64,000 nucleotides of DNA from Streptomyces sp. NBC_01446 (GTDB taxonomy: Bacteria; Actinomycetota; Actinomycetes; Streptomycetales; Streptomycetaceae): positions 2,262,501 through 2,326,500 of the forward strand of contig NZ_JAPEPO010000001.1 of assembly GCF_026340095.1 (NCBI RefSeq), read 5' to 3'. Numbering within the stretch: position 1 is the first letter of the stretch; every line of letters begins with the position of its first letter. The notes under the pieces were generated by a model. The model worked only from the letters and a program-made list of their open reading frames with translations, did not search any database and was not told the origin of the DNA. This document shows, piece after piece, positions 9,917-19,412 of the stretch. Position numbers and translations under genes: made by a program.

Positions 9917-11437
9917 TCAGCCGGTCATCGCGCGGGCCTGTGCGTACACGTCGAAGACCGCGAGCGTCAGCGGTACCAGCGTGAGCAGGACGAACGTCTC
10001 CGCGATCTCCATGAAGCGTCCCCAGAAGGGGCTGACTCCGCGGCGGGGCGTGATCAGTCCGATCGACGTGATCAGCGCCGTGGCCACCGCGATCACCGCG
10101 ACGAGCCAGACCGTGCGGATGTCGAGGGGGGTGCTGTCGCCCTTCTTGAAGAAGTCGTCCAGGTAGTCCAGCGGCGGGTGGATGGAGAGGCCGAGGCCCA
10201 GCAGGACGAGGGCGGCGAGGCCTGCGGCGAGGAGGGAGGCGACCTGCGCGGTGTAGCGGAAGAGCTGGGCGCGCATCAGCATCGCGACGCCGGTGGCGAA
10301 GGCGAGGAGCTGGCCCCACACGTCGTGCGAGAAGCCGAGGACGGCCGCGGCGCCGACGGACACCAGGGCGCAGCCGCCGACCAGGCCGACGAGCAGCTCG
10401 TGGCCGCGGCGGGCCTGGGCCGCGATGCGGTCGGCCTCGACGGGCTCCTGGTTCGCGGGGTCGTTGCCGTACTCGCCGCGGGCCATGCTCGGGGGCTCGA
10501 AGCCGATGGGGAGACGGGCGAAGCGCATGGAGAGGCCCGGCAGGAAGGCGAGGGCGCCTACGGAGAGCGGCGCGCACAGGCCGGCGGTCTCCACGGCCGT
10601 GAGGTCCGTGAGGATGGCGATGAACGTCGTGAGCACCCCGACGGCAGACGCGAAGACGAAGGCCACGAAGGGGCCGTCGCCGCCCGGCGAGACCAGGGTG
10701 AGGACCACGGAGGCGATCAGTACGGCCGTGCAGGCCAGCAGGAACTGGAGCCGGCCGATTCCCTGATGGTCGGCGAGGGGCAGCAGCCCCGAGCCCGCCA
10801 CCGCCACGTTAGGCAGGGCGCCGAGGCCCAGGGCGACGGCCGAGCCGCGGTCGTCGTAGACCCTGGCGCGCACACCGGCGAGGACGACGAGGAGGAGGCC
10901 GGCCACCGCGGCGAGGACGCCCTGGAGGCTGTTCATGTCGTGGTGCGGCTCGGCCGTCCACGTGACGAAGGCCAGGAGGGCGGGCAGGACGCCGCCGCCG
11001 ATGAGTCCGGCGCCGCGGGTCAGGTCGCCGTTCCACAGGGTGCGGTCGCGGGTGACGGCCGAGGCGACCGCTTCGGAGACGTCGTCGAAGACGGCCGGCG
11101 GCAGCGACTCGGAGAACGGGCGCAGGGTGAGCAGCTCACCGTCGAGGATGCGCTGCGCGGCGAAGGACCGGGCGCTGTCGAGGACGGTGCCGTCGCGGCG
11201 TACGAGGTGGTAGCCGACCGGCGCGCCCTCGGCGGGGCTCTGCTGGGAGAGCCGCAGGATCTCCGGGTTGAGGTCGGCGACCGGGACGTCGTCGGGCAGT
11301 GCGACATCGATCCGGCTGTCGGGCGCGACGATGGTGACGCGGCAGAAGCCGAGGCCCGTGCCGGCCCCCGAAGGGGCTCCGGTGCCCGCTCCGCCGGTCG
11401 CGCCGGCCGTCGCGGAAGCGGAAGCCGTCATGCTCAC
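9917..11437 (-). CDS. eccD: Type VII secretion integral membrane protein EccD
   Basis: EccD forms the membrane ring of the ESX translocon. The roughly 506-residue product starts with a low-complexity Ala/Thr/Gly segment. A ubiquitin-like (YukD-type) cytosolic domain follows at about residues 30-110 (CRVTIVAPDSRIDVALPDDV...), then about eleven hydrophobic helices to the C-terminus. GAGGGGG (11446-11452) sits 8 bp before GTG 11437, which I prefer. An ATG two codons later is possible. It is divergent from eccC across a 309-bp region, so the two core genes can share control. Confidence 0.93.
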   Translation of the reverse strand: MSMTASASATAGATGGAGTGAPSGAGTGLGFCRVTIVAPDSRIDVALPDDVPVADLNPEILRLSQQSPAEGAPVGYHLVRRDGTVLDSARSFAAQRILDGELLTLRPFSESLPPAVFDDVSEAVASAVTRDRTLWNGDLTRGAGLIGGGVLPALLAFVTWTAEPHHDMNSLQGVLAAVAGLLLVVLAGVRARVYDDRGSAVALGLGALPNVAVAGSGLLPLADHQGIGRLQFLLACTAVLIASVVLTLVSPGGDGPFVAFVFASAVGVLTTFIAILTDLTAVETAGLCAPLSVGALAFLPGLSMRFARLPIGFEPPSMARGEYGNDPANQEPVEADRIAAQARRGHELLVGLVGGCALVSVGAAAVLGFSHDVWGQLLAFATGVAMLMRAQLFRYTAQVASLLAAGLAALVLLGLGLSIHPPLDYLDDFFKKGDSTPLDIRTVWLVAVIAVATALITSIGLITPRRGVSPFWGRFMEIAETFVLLTLVPLTLAVFDVYAQARAMTG

Positions 11438-11746
11438 CTGCTGTTCCCCCTCGGTTGGTGTGTCCGGTGATGCAGCCGGATGTGGAGGTGTTGTGTACGT
11501 CGCTCGCGCGCGCCCCCGCCGCCTGTCAACGAGGCTTCCAGGACCGGCGTTCGCGGCCGCGCTCGCTCCCGACCGCGTGAAATGCCCTGTTTCCCCGGGC
11601 GGATCCGCGGTGCTCGACTGCACCTCCGGCACCCTACCGCCCACCGTTGTCAGTGACCGTCAGTAGGATCGCAAATCACGATCGACGTCCGCCTGACACG
11701 GGGCGGCGGACGGAACGCCTCGGTCTGGCAAGGGAATTGGTGCGAA
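11438..11746. promoter_or_regulatory. Divergent eccD/eccC promoter region
   Basis: These 309 bp between two outward-facing core secretion genes contain no convincing gene. A TAGGAT hexamer at 11664-11669 could be a -10 element for eccC, but I see no good -35 at the usual distance. The eccC ribosome binding site AAGGGAA is at about 11730-11736. No long palindrome was found. Confidence 0.5.
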
Positions 11747-14700
11747 GTGAGTCACATCGTCGTGAAGCGCCCGCCTCGGGCGCTGCCGTCCGAAGTGCCC
11801 ACGGAAGAGGTGGTCCTGCAGCCTCCGCCCGAGCTGCCTCGTGGGCAGCAGGAAGGCGCGATGATGCAGCTCCTGCCGATGCTCGGCATGGGCGGGTCCG
11901 TCGTGTTCTTCTTCAATCCCAGCGCGCAGCCGTTCATGAAGATCATGGGCATGGTGATGATCGCGTCGACCCTGGGCATGGGCATCTCGATGCTGGTCCG
12001 CTACCGGCGCGGTTCGCAGGGCCAGATGTCGGACATGCGCCGCGACTATCTGCGTTATCTGTCGCAAACCCGACGCGATGCCACGAAGACCGCGCGGAAG
12101 CAGCGCGACGCGCAGTACTACCTGCACCCCTCCCCCGAGCAGCTGTGGGCGCTCGTCGCCGAGGGCAGCCGCGTGTGGGAGCGGCGCACGGGCGACGAGG
12201 ACTTCGGGCAAGTGCGCGTCGGACTCGGTCCGCAGGGCCTCGCCACTCCGCTGGTGCCCCCGCAGACCGCGCCCGTTGACGAGTTGGAGCCGCTGACGGC
12301 GGGCGCCATGCAGCGCTTCCTCGCCGCGCACGGCACGCTCGAGGACCTGCCGATGGCGGTCTCGCTGCGGGCCTTCTACCACGTGACGGTCAGCGGTGAG
12401 CCGCAGACGGTGCGCGGCACGGCCCGCGCCGTCGTCGCCTCGCTCGCGTCGCTGCACTCCCCCGAGGACCTGGTGATCGCCGTGGCGACGGGCCGGGAGG
12501 CCGCACCGCAGTGGGAGTGGGCCAAGTGGCTGCCGCACAGCCAGGCCGCGGGCCAGACGGACGGCGCCGGCAGCCGCCGTCTGATCACCACCGACCCGAT
12601 GGAGCTGGAGGCGATGCTGACCACGCGCCTCCAGGGCCGTCCGCGCTTCCACCCCGGTGGGGCGCCCGTCCCCGAGCAGCCGCACCTCGTCGTCGTGCTC
12701 GACGGCGTGTCCCTGCCGCCGGTGTCGATGCTGGCCAGCCCCGAGGGCCTGCAGGGTGTGTCCGTCGTCGAGGTCGTGCCCGGCGAGCTGACGACGGGTC
12801 GCGGCGACCTCTCGATCGTCGTGCAGCCCCGCTCCCTGACGCTGGAGTCGGCGCACGGCGTGGTCTACGAGGGCACGCCCGACCTGCTCTCCTACGAGGC
12901 CGCGGACGCGCTGGCGCGGCAGTTGGCGCCGCTGCGCGTGGCCTCGGGCGGCGACGACGACGAACCACTGCTGGCGAACCTGGACTTCACGGATCTGCTG
13001 AGCCTCGGCGACGCCGCGTCCGTGGACACCAAGCGCACCTGGCGCCCGCGCTCGCAGGCGGAGCGGCTGCGCGTGCCGATCGGCGTCGGCGAGGACGGCC
13101 GGCCCGTCATGCTCGACCTCAAGGAAGCGGCCCAGGAGGGCATGGGCCCGCACGGCCTGTGTGTCGGTGCGACGGGTTCCGGAAAGTCGGAGCTCCTGCG
13201 CACCCTCGTCCTCGGCCTCGCGGTCACGCACTCCTCCGAGACGCTGAACTTCGTACTCGCCGACTTCAAGGGCGGTGCGACGTTCGCGGGCATGGCCCAG
13301 ATGCCGCACGTCGCGGCCGTCATCACGAACCTCGCGGACGACCTGACGCTTGTCGACCGCATGGGTGACTCCATCCGCGGTGAACTCAACCGCCGCCAGG
13401 AGATGCTCCGCGACGCGGGCAACTACGCGAACATCCACGACTACGAGAAGGCGCGCGCGGCCGGCGCCCCGCTCCAGCCGATCCCGTCGCTCGTCCTGGT
13501 GATCGACGAGTTCAGCGAGCTGTTGACGGCCAAGCCCGACTTCATCGAGATGTTCGTGCAGATCGGCCGCATCGGCCGTTCGCTGGGCGTGCATCTGCTT
13601 CTCGCCTCGCAGCGCCTCGAAGAGGGCCGGCTGCGCGGCCTGGAGACCTACCTCTCGTACCGGATCGGTCTGCGGACGTTCTCCGCCGCCGAGTCCCGCG
13701 CGGCGCTCGGCGTGCCCGACGCGTACGAGCTGCCGAACGTGCCGGGTTCCGGCTTCCTGAAGTACGGCACGGACGAGATGGTCCGCTTCAAGGCGGCGTA
13801 CGTGTCCGGGACCTACCGCTCCGGTTCCGCGCAGACGGCGGTGGCGGGCGGGCCGCTTCCGATGGACCGGCGGCCGGTGCTGTTCACGGCGGCCGAGGTG
13901 CCGGTGCAGTACGTGGCCGTGCCCCAGCAGCGCCCCGAGGCCGCGCCCACGACCGATGACGCGCTCTCGGACACCGTGCTCGACGTGATCGTGCGCCGCC
14001 TCGAGGCCCAGGGTCCGGCGGCCCACCAGGTGTGGCTGCCGCCCCTGGACAGCCCGCCGTCGCTCGACAGTCTCCTTCCCGGTCTCGCCGCCGTGCAGGG
14101 CCGCGGCCTCACACAGCCCGGCTACGAGGGCGCGGGACGCCTCATCGTCCCGGCGGGCCTCGTCGACAAGCCGTACGAGCAGCGGCGCGACCCCCTGTGG
14201 TGCGACTTCTCGGGTGCGGCCGGCCATATGCAGATCCTGGGCGGCCCGCAGTCCGGCAAGTCGACGCTGCTTCGTTCGCTCATCGCCTCGTTCGCGCTGA
14301 CGCACACCCCGTACGAAGTGCAGTTCTACGGGCTCGACTTCGGCGGTGGCGGGCTGTCGGCAGTCGCCGGACTGCCGCACGTCGGCGGGGTGGCCTCGCG
14401 CCTCGACCCCGAGAAGGTGCGACGCACGGTCGCCGAGGTCTACGGCGTGATGATGCGCCGCGAGGAGTACTTCCGCTCCTCCGGCATCGCCTCCATCGGC
14501 GACTTCCGTGCCCGCAGGGCCCGCGGCGACATCTCGGTCACCGACCAGCCGTGGGGTGACGTGTTCCTCGTCATCGACGGCTGGGGCAACTTCCGTACGG
14601 ACTACGAGGGTCTGGAGCCGGCGGTCCTCGACATCGCGGCCCGCGGCCTGGGCTATGGCATCCACCTGGTGCTCACGGCCTCGCGGTCCATGGAGGTCAG

Positions 14701-15715
14701 GGCGAACATGAAGGACCACCTCATGAACCGCCTCGAGCTGCGGCTCGGCGACACGATGGACTCCGAGTTCGACCGCAAGGTCGCGGCGAACGTGCCGACG
14801 GGCGTGCCCGGCCGCGGCCAGTCGCCGCAGAAGCAGCACTTCATGGCGGCGGTCCCGCGGATCGACGGCCTCACGTCGGACACGGACCTGGCCGAGGCCA
14901 CGGCGGCGCTGACCGCCGAGGTGACCCGGCACTGGACGGCACCCGGCGCCCCCGAAGTCCGGCTGCTCCCACGCGAGTTCGCGGCGGACCGGCTGCCCCC
15001 GGGGAACCTGTTCCCGGACCGCGGTGTGTCCTTCGCGCTCGACGAGGACAACCTGGAGCCGGTGTTCCTCGACTTCGAACAGGACCCGTTCTTCCTCATC
15101 TTCGGCGAGAGCGAGTCCGGCAAGTCGAACCTGCTGCGCCTGCTCATCAAGCGCCTCACCGAGCGCTACGACGGCGACTCGTGCAAGCTCTTCGTGGTCG
15201 ACAACCGCCGCGGCCTTCTGGACGTGACCCCGCCCTCGCACCTGGCGGAGTACATCCCCATGTCGAACACCATGGGTCATCACATGGACGCGCTCGCCGA
15301 CCTGATGCAGCGGCGTACGCCGACGGCAGAGGTGACGGCGCAGCAACTGCGGGACCGCAGCTGGTGGCGCGGCCCGAACGTCTTCGTGATCATCGACGAC
15401 TACGACCTGGTGTCCACGTCGAGCGGCAACCCGCTGTCGGGCCTGACCGAACTGCTGCCGTTCGCGCGGGACGTCGGCGTCCGCTTCATCATCGCCCGCT
15501 CCTCGGCGGGCGGCGGCCGGGCCGCGTACGAGCCGTTCATCCAGCGCATGAAGGAACTCGGCGCCCAGGGCCTCGTCCTCGCGGGCGACCCCGGCGAGGG
15601 CGACCTCCTCGGCGGCGTGCGGCCACGGCCGATGCCGGCGGGCCGTGGCGTGTTCGTCTCGCGCAAGCGGGGGAAGCCGTTGGTTCAGACGGGACTGGTC
15701 CCGTCCGACCAGTGA
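11747..15715 (+). CDS. eccC: Type VII secretion ATPase EccC
   Basis: EccC is the FtsK/SpoIIIE-type motor of the ESX translocon and recognises substrates. The 1322 residues begin with two membrane segments (about 38-82). Three ATPase domains follow, with Walker A motifs GATGSGKS (about 476), GGPQSGKS (about 831) and GESESGKS (about 1120). Domain 1 has a complete Walker B (VLVIDEF). Domains 2 and 3 have VIDGW and VIIDDY, lacking the catalytic Glu, as known for EccC proteins, whose distal domains bind substrates rather than hydrolyse quickly. It is a single polypeptide, not split into Ca/Cb. A hairpin terminator follows. Confidence 0.96.
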   Translation: MSHIVVKRPPRALPSEVPTEEVVLQPPPELPRGQQEGAMMQLLPMLGMGGSVVFFFNPSAQPFMKIMGMVMIASTLGMGISMLVRYRRGSQGQMSDMRRDYLRYLSQTRRDATKTARKQRDAQYYLHPSPEQLWALVAEGSRVWERRTGDEDFGQVRVGLGPQGLATPLVPPQTAPVDELEPLTAGAMQRFLAAHGTLEDLPMAVSLRAFYHVTVSGEPQTVRGTARAVVASLASLHSPEDLVIAVATGREAAPQWEWAKWLPHSQAAGQTDGAGSRRLITTDPMELEAMLTTRLQGRPRFHPGGAPVPEQPHLVVVLDGVSLPPVSMLASPEGLQGVSVVEVVPGELTTGRGDLSIVVQPRSLTLESAHGVVYEGTPDLLSYEAADALARQLAPLRVASGGDDDEPLLANLDFTDLLSLGDAASVDTKRTWRPRSQAERLRVPIGVGEDGRPVMLDLKEAAQEGMGPHGLCVGATGSGKSELLRTLVLGLAVTHSSETLNFVLADFKGGATFAGMAQMPHVAAVITNLADDLTLVDRMGDSIRGELNRRQEMLRDAGNYANIHDYEKARAAGAPLQPIPSLVLVIDEFSELLTAKPDFIEMFVQIGRIGRSLGVHLLLASQRLEEGRLRGLETYLSYRIGLRTFSAAESRAALGVPDAYELPNVPGSGFLKYGTDEMVRFKAAYVSGTYRSGSAQTAVAGGPLPMDRRPVLFTAAEVPVQYVAVPQQRPEAAPTTDDALSDTVLDVIVRRLEAQGPAAHQVWLPPLDSPPSLDSLLPGLAAVQGRGLTQPGYEGAGRLIVPAGLVDKPYEQRRDPLWCDFSGAAGHMQILGGPQSGKSTLLRSLIASFALTHTPYEVQFYGLDFGGGGLSAVAGLPHVGGVASRLDPEKVRRTVAEVYGVMMRREEYFRSSGIASIGDFRARRARGDISVTDQPWGDVFLVIDGWGNFRTDYEGLEPAVLDIAARGLGYGIHLVLTASRSMEVRANMKDHLMNRLELRLGDTMDSEFDRKVAANVPTGVPGRGQSPQKQHFMAAVPRIDGLTSDTDLAEATAALTAEVTRHWTAPGAPEVRLLPREFAADRLPPGNLFPDRGVSFALDEDNLEPVFLDFEQDPFFLIFGESESGKSNLLRLLIKRLTERYDGDSCKLFVVDNRRGLLDVTPPSHLAEYIPMSNTMGHHMDALADLMQRRTPTAEVTAQQLRDRSWWRGPNVFVIIDDYDLVSTSSGNPLSGLTELLPFARDVGVRFIIARSSAGGGRAAYEPFIQRMKELGAQGLVLAGDPGEGDLLGGVRPRPMPAGRGVFVSRKRGKPLVQTGLVPSDQ

Positions 15716-15751
15716 CGTATTGAGATCGTCATGGTTAGGCAAGGTCGCTTG

Positions 15752-15777
15752 AACTGACCAGGTCACTCTGGTCAGTT
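15752..15777. promoter_or_regulatory. 10-6-10 palindrome between eccC and cassette A
   Basis: AACTGACCAG (15752-15761) and CTGGTCAGTT (15768-15777) are perfect inverted repeats separated by gtcact. It is less GC-rich than its surroundings, 36 bp after the eccC stop and about 85 bp before the next start. It may be an operator for the downstream cassette or part of the eccC transcript end. Confidence 0.4.
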
Positions 15778-15794
15778 GGATGTGCTGTGAATCG

Positions 15795-15821
15795 CCCGTC
15801 TCCCTCCACGAGGGAGACGGG
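15795..15821 (+). terminator. eccC terminator
   Basis: A perfect 12-bp stem (cccgtctccctc / gagggagacggg) has a 3-nt loop and lies 80 bp after the eccC stop. It has no T-run, which is common in this GC-rich group. It ends 42 bp before the next gene, so that gene may depend on read-through or a promoter inside this region. Confidence 0.75.
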
Positions 15822-15863
15822 TGGTACGGGAGCACATCAGCGACACGGGGAAGGCGTCAGTAG

Positions 15864-16315
15864 ATGGCCTGGGACGAGTGGGAGCAGCTCAAGGCGGAAG
15901 CCCTGCACAAGGGGAACGCCAAGATGCAGTTGAACCAGCTTGCCGACCCGGGCGGCGGCGGTGGGGGGAATCCTCAGGGCGACCTGACGGTCAACTTCCC
16001 TGATCTGGCCGCAATCGGAGATGCGGCGTTCCGGCTACGCACGCGCATGGACCGGGAGAGCGACCACGCCCGGATCTCCTCGATGAAGGCCGCCGGGGGG
16101 GGCTCAAGTCGGAGTTCGCCGTCGGCAAGGCCCTGGACCATGTGGCTGAGCGCTGGGTGGACCAGGTGCAGTCCCTCCTCGACGCCTGCGCCCACATCTC
16201 GAACCACCTCGACTACACCAAGGGCGCGCACAAGGGCGACGAGGAGCACATCTACGGCGTCATCAGCAGCATCTCCACCCTGGACAAGGGCTTTGACGAG
16301 AAGCGAGGCAACTGA
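15864..16315 (+). pseudogene. Cassette A small helical ESX-like protein, frameshifted in a G8 run
   Basis: The frame opens with MAWDEWEQLK and reads well until eight G residues at 16095-16102. After that the good frame is offset by one base and continues LKSEFAVGKALDHVAERW... to a TGA at 16313-16315. With nine G's the product would be about 150 aa and align over its length with the intact paralogue at 32701, including equal spacing across the break. The corrected stop also overlaps the next ATG (TGATG), as in the other copy. It is therefore a real gene with a one-base deletion, a sequencing error in a homopolymer, or a -1 slippage site. The family is unnamed to me. Its helical make-up and position suggest a partner for the large neighbour. 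Confidence 0.8.
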
Positions 16316-18384
16316 TGGACCTCGATGCGCTCCGTTACGGCAACTTTTCCGCCCTGGGTGAGGCCGTTGGGGACTGGGAGGGAATGGTCGTCAACCTCAA
16401 GTCCCTCCAGGACGACGCCGAGCGTGATCTCAAGGCCAAGGCCGACAAGGCGAACTGGCACGGCGCCAACGCCACGGTGTCGCGTGAGTTCGTGGACAAG
16501 ACCGCAGGGGAGTTCGCCGATGCGCATACGCAGGCCAACTCCATCGCCAAAATCCTCGGCGACACGCGTAGCGAACTGATCGACTACCGGCAGCAGCTGA
16601 ACGACGCGATAGACCGCGGGATGAAGAAGAACCTCACGGTGGTGGACTCCGGGAACGGCGGGTTCACCGTCACCATGAACATCCATCCCGACCGCGCCGC
16701 GAAAGGCACGTCGGTTCCTGAGCACACCGTGCAGGACGTCACCGACCTCCGCGACGAGGTGCAGCGGATCATGAGTGGCGCGACGGAGAGCGACAACACT
16801 GCCGCCAAGGCCCTCAATCTGATCGTGGACCAGGCCACGTACGGCTTCTCCGGCGCTGACTACAGCGACCGGGACGGGGCCGCGAAGGCCATCAAGGAAG
16901 CCGATGGCCTGGCCAACCTGATGAAGAGCAAGGGGGACGACATGTCCCCCGAGGAGTTCGACCGGCTCAACGCCTCCATGGCCAGGTACAAGAACGACCC
17001 GCTGTTCCAGGAAGAGTTCGCCAAGACCCTCGGTCCCAAGGGCACCCTCGACTTCTGGGCCGACCTCTCCGACCCCTCGGACGGCGGTGACCTGCAGCGG
17101 GCCCGACGTGACCAGCTCGGCGACTTCCAGAAGAATCTCGGCATGACGCTCGCCGGCGCGACGCAGTCCGACTCGGCCGACATGCAGTCCTGGAAGGACC
17201 GCATGGTCGACCTCGGGGGCCAGACGGTCCACACGAGGGGCAGCAACGTCTACGGGTTCCAGCTGATGAGCAACATCATGCGGACCGGTGACTACGACGA
17301 CGACTTCATGAACAAGTACGGCAACGCGCTGGTCGCGACCGAGAAGAAGATGAAGCTCCCCGACCACTACTGGCAGGGGGCCGGCGGGCCGCCGATGCCG
17401 AAGATGAACTTCATCGGTGAGGACTTCGGCCGTGATCCGATGACGGGCTTCATGACCGGTCTCTCCAACAGTCCGGACGCCGCGACCGCGTTCTTCAACG
17501 AGACGCATCCGCAGGACAACGCGGAATGGGTGCTGAAGGAGCGGCACACGTTCGACGACACCCCGCTCGACGACGGGGACGGGAATCAGTCACGGGACGC
17601 GACCGGCAAGGCTCTCCTCGCGGCCACGAGCGGCATGAATCCGAACGACCCCACCGCCACGTACGTGGAGCACACTCCGGAGAACCGCCAGGCCCTCGAC
17701 CGGTCACTCAAGTACCTGTCCGGGACCGGAGACGACTTCCCCCGCGAGATGCGCGACGACATGGCGAAGGTCCTGGTGAACTACGGGGACGAAACGCACA
17801 ACACGATGAGTTCCCAGGCCGACCATCCCGACGACCCCAGGCAGCTCGACCGGCATCAGCTCCTCGAAGTGACCAAGCAGATCTCCCGTGACCAGGACTC
17901 TTACGGATTGCTGAACGACGGGCTGAACCGCGAGATCGTCCACGACATCAACACCGATCACCCGAGTGATCCCAAGGAGACGCTGCAGCGGGCCGGTGCG
18001 ACCGTCGGGTTTCTGGAGGAGGCGCGTTATCAGGCGCTGGACACCGACAAGGAAGACCCGTCCTGGAAGGCGAAGTGGGCCTACCACGGCATCGGCGGCG
18101 CGGTGAACTTCATTCCGGTGGTCGGCGACGCCGCACAGCGCGGCGTCGACGCACTGACCTACCAGTGGCAGCAGGACGAGCAGGGCCGCATCGACGACGA
18201 GAACCACCAGCAGAACGGCAAGACGTTCACGGGCCGTGAAGGCCAGCTGGAATCCCTGGCGAAGATCTGGGCCACGGCCAACCCCGGCCAGACCGAGAAC
18301 AATTCCTACACGTTGACCAACGAGATCAACGCGGCCGCCTTTGACGGCAACGCGCGGGCTCGAGGACTGGCAGGCGATCAGTGA
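16315..18384 (+). CDS. Cassette A large protein with WxG N-terminus, 689 aa
   Basis: The first 100 residues form a helix-turn-helix unit with W48-H49-G50 in the turn, as in WXG100/LXG-type ESX substrates. A long conserved middle follows (for example SDNTAAKALNLIVDQ, EEFDRLNASMARY, TGDYDDDFM). I associate the architecture with DUF6571, from memory. A short hydrophobic Gly/Val stretch (GIGGAVNFIPVVGD) lies near the C-terminus. There is no signal peptide. It is coupled to the preceding small gene (TGATG) and to the following lipoprotein gene (GTGA). I infer an ESX-secreted protein. The paralogue at 33210 shares the first 370 or so residues best and differs at the C-terminus. Confidence 0.82.
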   Translation: MDLDALRYGNFSALGEAVGDWEGMVVNLKSLQDDAERDLKAKADKANWHGANATVSREFVDKTAGEFADAHTQANSIAKILGDTRSELIDYRQQLNDAIDRGMKKNLTVVDSGNGGFTVTMNIHPDRAAKGTSVPEHTVQDVTDLRDEVQRIMSGATESDNTAAKALNLIVDQATYGFSGADYSDRDGAAKAIKEADGLANLMKSKGDDMSPEEFDRLNASMARYKNDPLFQEEFAKTLGPKGTLDFWADLSDPSDGGDLQRARRDQLGDFQKNLGMTLAGATQSDSADMQSWKDRMVDLGGQTVHTRGSNVYGFQLMSNIMRTGDYDDDFMNKYGNALVATEKKMKLPDHYWQGAGGPPMPKMNFIGEDFGRDPMTGFMTGLSNSPDAATAFFNETHPQDNAEWVLKERHTFDDTPLDDGDGNQSRDATGKALLAATSGMNPNDPTATYVEHTPENRQALDRSLKYLSGTGDDFPREMRDDMAKVLVNYGDETHNTMSSQADHPDDPRQLDRHQLLEVTKQISRDQDSYGLLNDGLNREIVHDINTDHPSDPKETLQRAGATVGFLEEARYQALDTDKEDPSWKAKWAYHGIGGAVNFIPVVGDAAQRGVDALTYQWQQDEQGRIDDENHQQNGKTFTGREGQLESLAKIWATANPGQTENNSYTLTNEINAAAFDGNARARGLAGDQ

Positions 18385-18920
18385 GGCAGAGCGCACTGTC
18401 CAAGCCGTTGGGTGTCGCCGCGGTTCTGGTGATGCTGACTGCCGCGGCATGCACCGGTTCATCCGGGAAGGACTACGCGGTACCCGAGGCCGCATGCGGA
18501 GTCCAGGTGGGCTCCGGTCTGCTGTCCCCACTCCTGTCCGACGGCAAGAAACTGACCGAACGGAGCTACGACTTCGGCCCCACGAAGCCGCGTTGCCAGC
18601 TGAAGGTCGACGGGGACCTCGTCGTGTATTTCTCCGGCGACGTCGTTCCGGCCGGCACCGATGTCATCGCGGTGAACGAGCGCGACATGCGAGGCCTTGG
18701 CCACCCTGCCGCCACGGACATCGGTCAGGACGCCCGCGTCGCGGACCGCGGAGCCCTGGCCGTGGCCACGTGCCTGTACGGCGGGAAGCGGCAACAGTTC
18801 GTCGCGAACATCGAGTTGAAGCAACAGGCGCTCAAGGACGTGCCCAAGCGACGCGATGCGCTCCGCTCACTTCTGAAGGCGTACCTACCCGCGGCGATGA
18901 AGGACGTGGGCTGCGGCTGA
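18381..18920 (+). CDS. Cassette A lipoprotein, 179 aa
   Basis: The N-terminus has a basic start, a hydrophobic core and a lipobox-like LTAAAC, so the mature protein should be lipid-anchored outside the membrane. The mature part carries YAVPEAACG and RCQLKVDG, matching YATPGDLCG and RCRLLVDG in the lipoprotein at 35471. Two more Cys occur near the C-terminus, suggesting disulfides. The GTG start overlaps the upstream stop by 4 bp (GTGA). No named function. Pairing with a WxG protein suggests it may bind or neutralise that protein at the surface, which is inference. Confidence 0.82.
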   Translation: MRQSALSKPLGVAAVLVMLTAAACTGSSGKDYAVPEAACGVQVGSGLLSPLLSDGKKLTERSYDFGPTKPRCQLKVDGDLVVYFSGDVVPAGTDVIAVNERDMRGLGHPAATDIGQDARVADRGALAVATCLYGGKRQQFVANIELKQQALKDVPKRRDALRSLLKAYLPAAMKDVGCG

Positions 18921-18960
18921 GGCTGTATCTGTATCTGAATCTGCATATCTGGGGACTCCG

Positions 18961-18986
18961 GAGGCGCAAGTCGTGTGACGCGCCTC
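18961..18986 (+). terminator. Weak hairpin after cassette A
   Basis: Seven-base arms gaggcgc and gcgcctc enclose a 12-nt loop, 40 bp past the lipoprotein stop. Upstream of it (18923-18951) is a run of imperfect TATCTG-like hexamers. Just after it, TAGGCT at 19007-19012 could be a -10 element for the gene at 19055. Confidence 0.4.
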
Positions 18987-19054
18987 GCACCTCCGGCTGC
19001 TCCAAGTAGGCTTGGCGCAGGGCAGGTACGTAGATCGGGAAGGGGCCCCGGATC

Positions 19055-19393
19055 ATGGCCGAGGCAGCACAGGGCGCCGCGCAGGGCGCGGAGAGCAGTA
19101 CCGCCGGGGAGTCCCCCGAGGACGTCAAGGCGCGCAAGGAGCGGGAGAAGAACGAGCTCTACGCGCTCGACATCTCCGGCGCCGAATGGCACAGCGCCCC
19201 CGGCACCGAGGACCACGAGGAGCGCGTCGAGATCGCATATCTGCCGGCGGGCGCCGTCGCGATGCGGTCGTCGGTGGAGCCCGAGACGGTGCTGCGGTAC
19301 ACGGAGGCGGAGTGGACCGCGTTCGTGCTGGGGGCTCGGGACGGGGAGTTCGACCTGGAGGATGTGCCGGGCAACGGGGCTTCTGGAGCGTAG
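19055..19393 (+). CDS. DUF397-like protein, 112 aa
   Basis: The C-terminal half (AVAMRSSVEPETVLRYTEAE, then WTAFVLGARDGEFDL) matches the DUF397 pattern of VAVRDS..., LRFT..EW and F..GV.DGEFD. The N-terminal 40 residues are an acidic, Ala-rich extension. DUF397 proteins are abundant in Streptomyces and often pair with XRE-family regulators, but no regulator is adjacent here. It converges on the kinase gene, with short tandem repeats between them. Confidence 0.8.
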   Translation: MAEAAQGAAQGAESSTAGESPEDVKARKEREKNELYALDISGAEWHSAPGTEDHEERVEIAYLPAGAVAMRSSVEPETVLRYTEAEWTAFVLGARDGEFDLEDVPGNGASGA

Positions 19394-19412
19394 TAGGTTC
19401 CGGTTCGCGCCG

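Noticed and set aside
13494..15390. Missing Walker B Glu in EccC domains 2 and 3 as a sign of a broken motor
   Set aside because: Degenerate distal domains are a known feature of EccC proteins; domain 1 is intact.
11660..15835. A 1391-codon open frame on the minus strand across eccC
   Set aside because: It is Arg/His/Val-rich, has no recognisable domain and lies opposite the certain eccC gene. Long antisense frames are common in DNA with this third-position GC bias.
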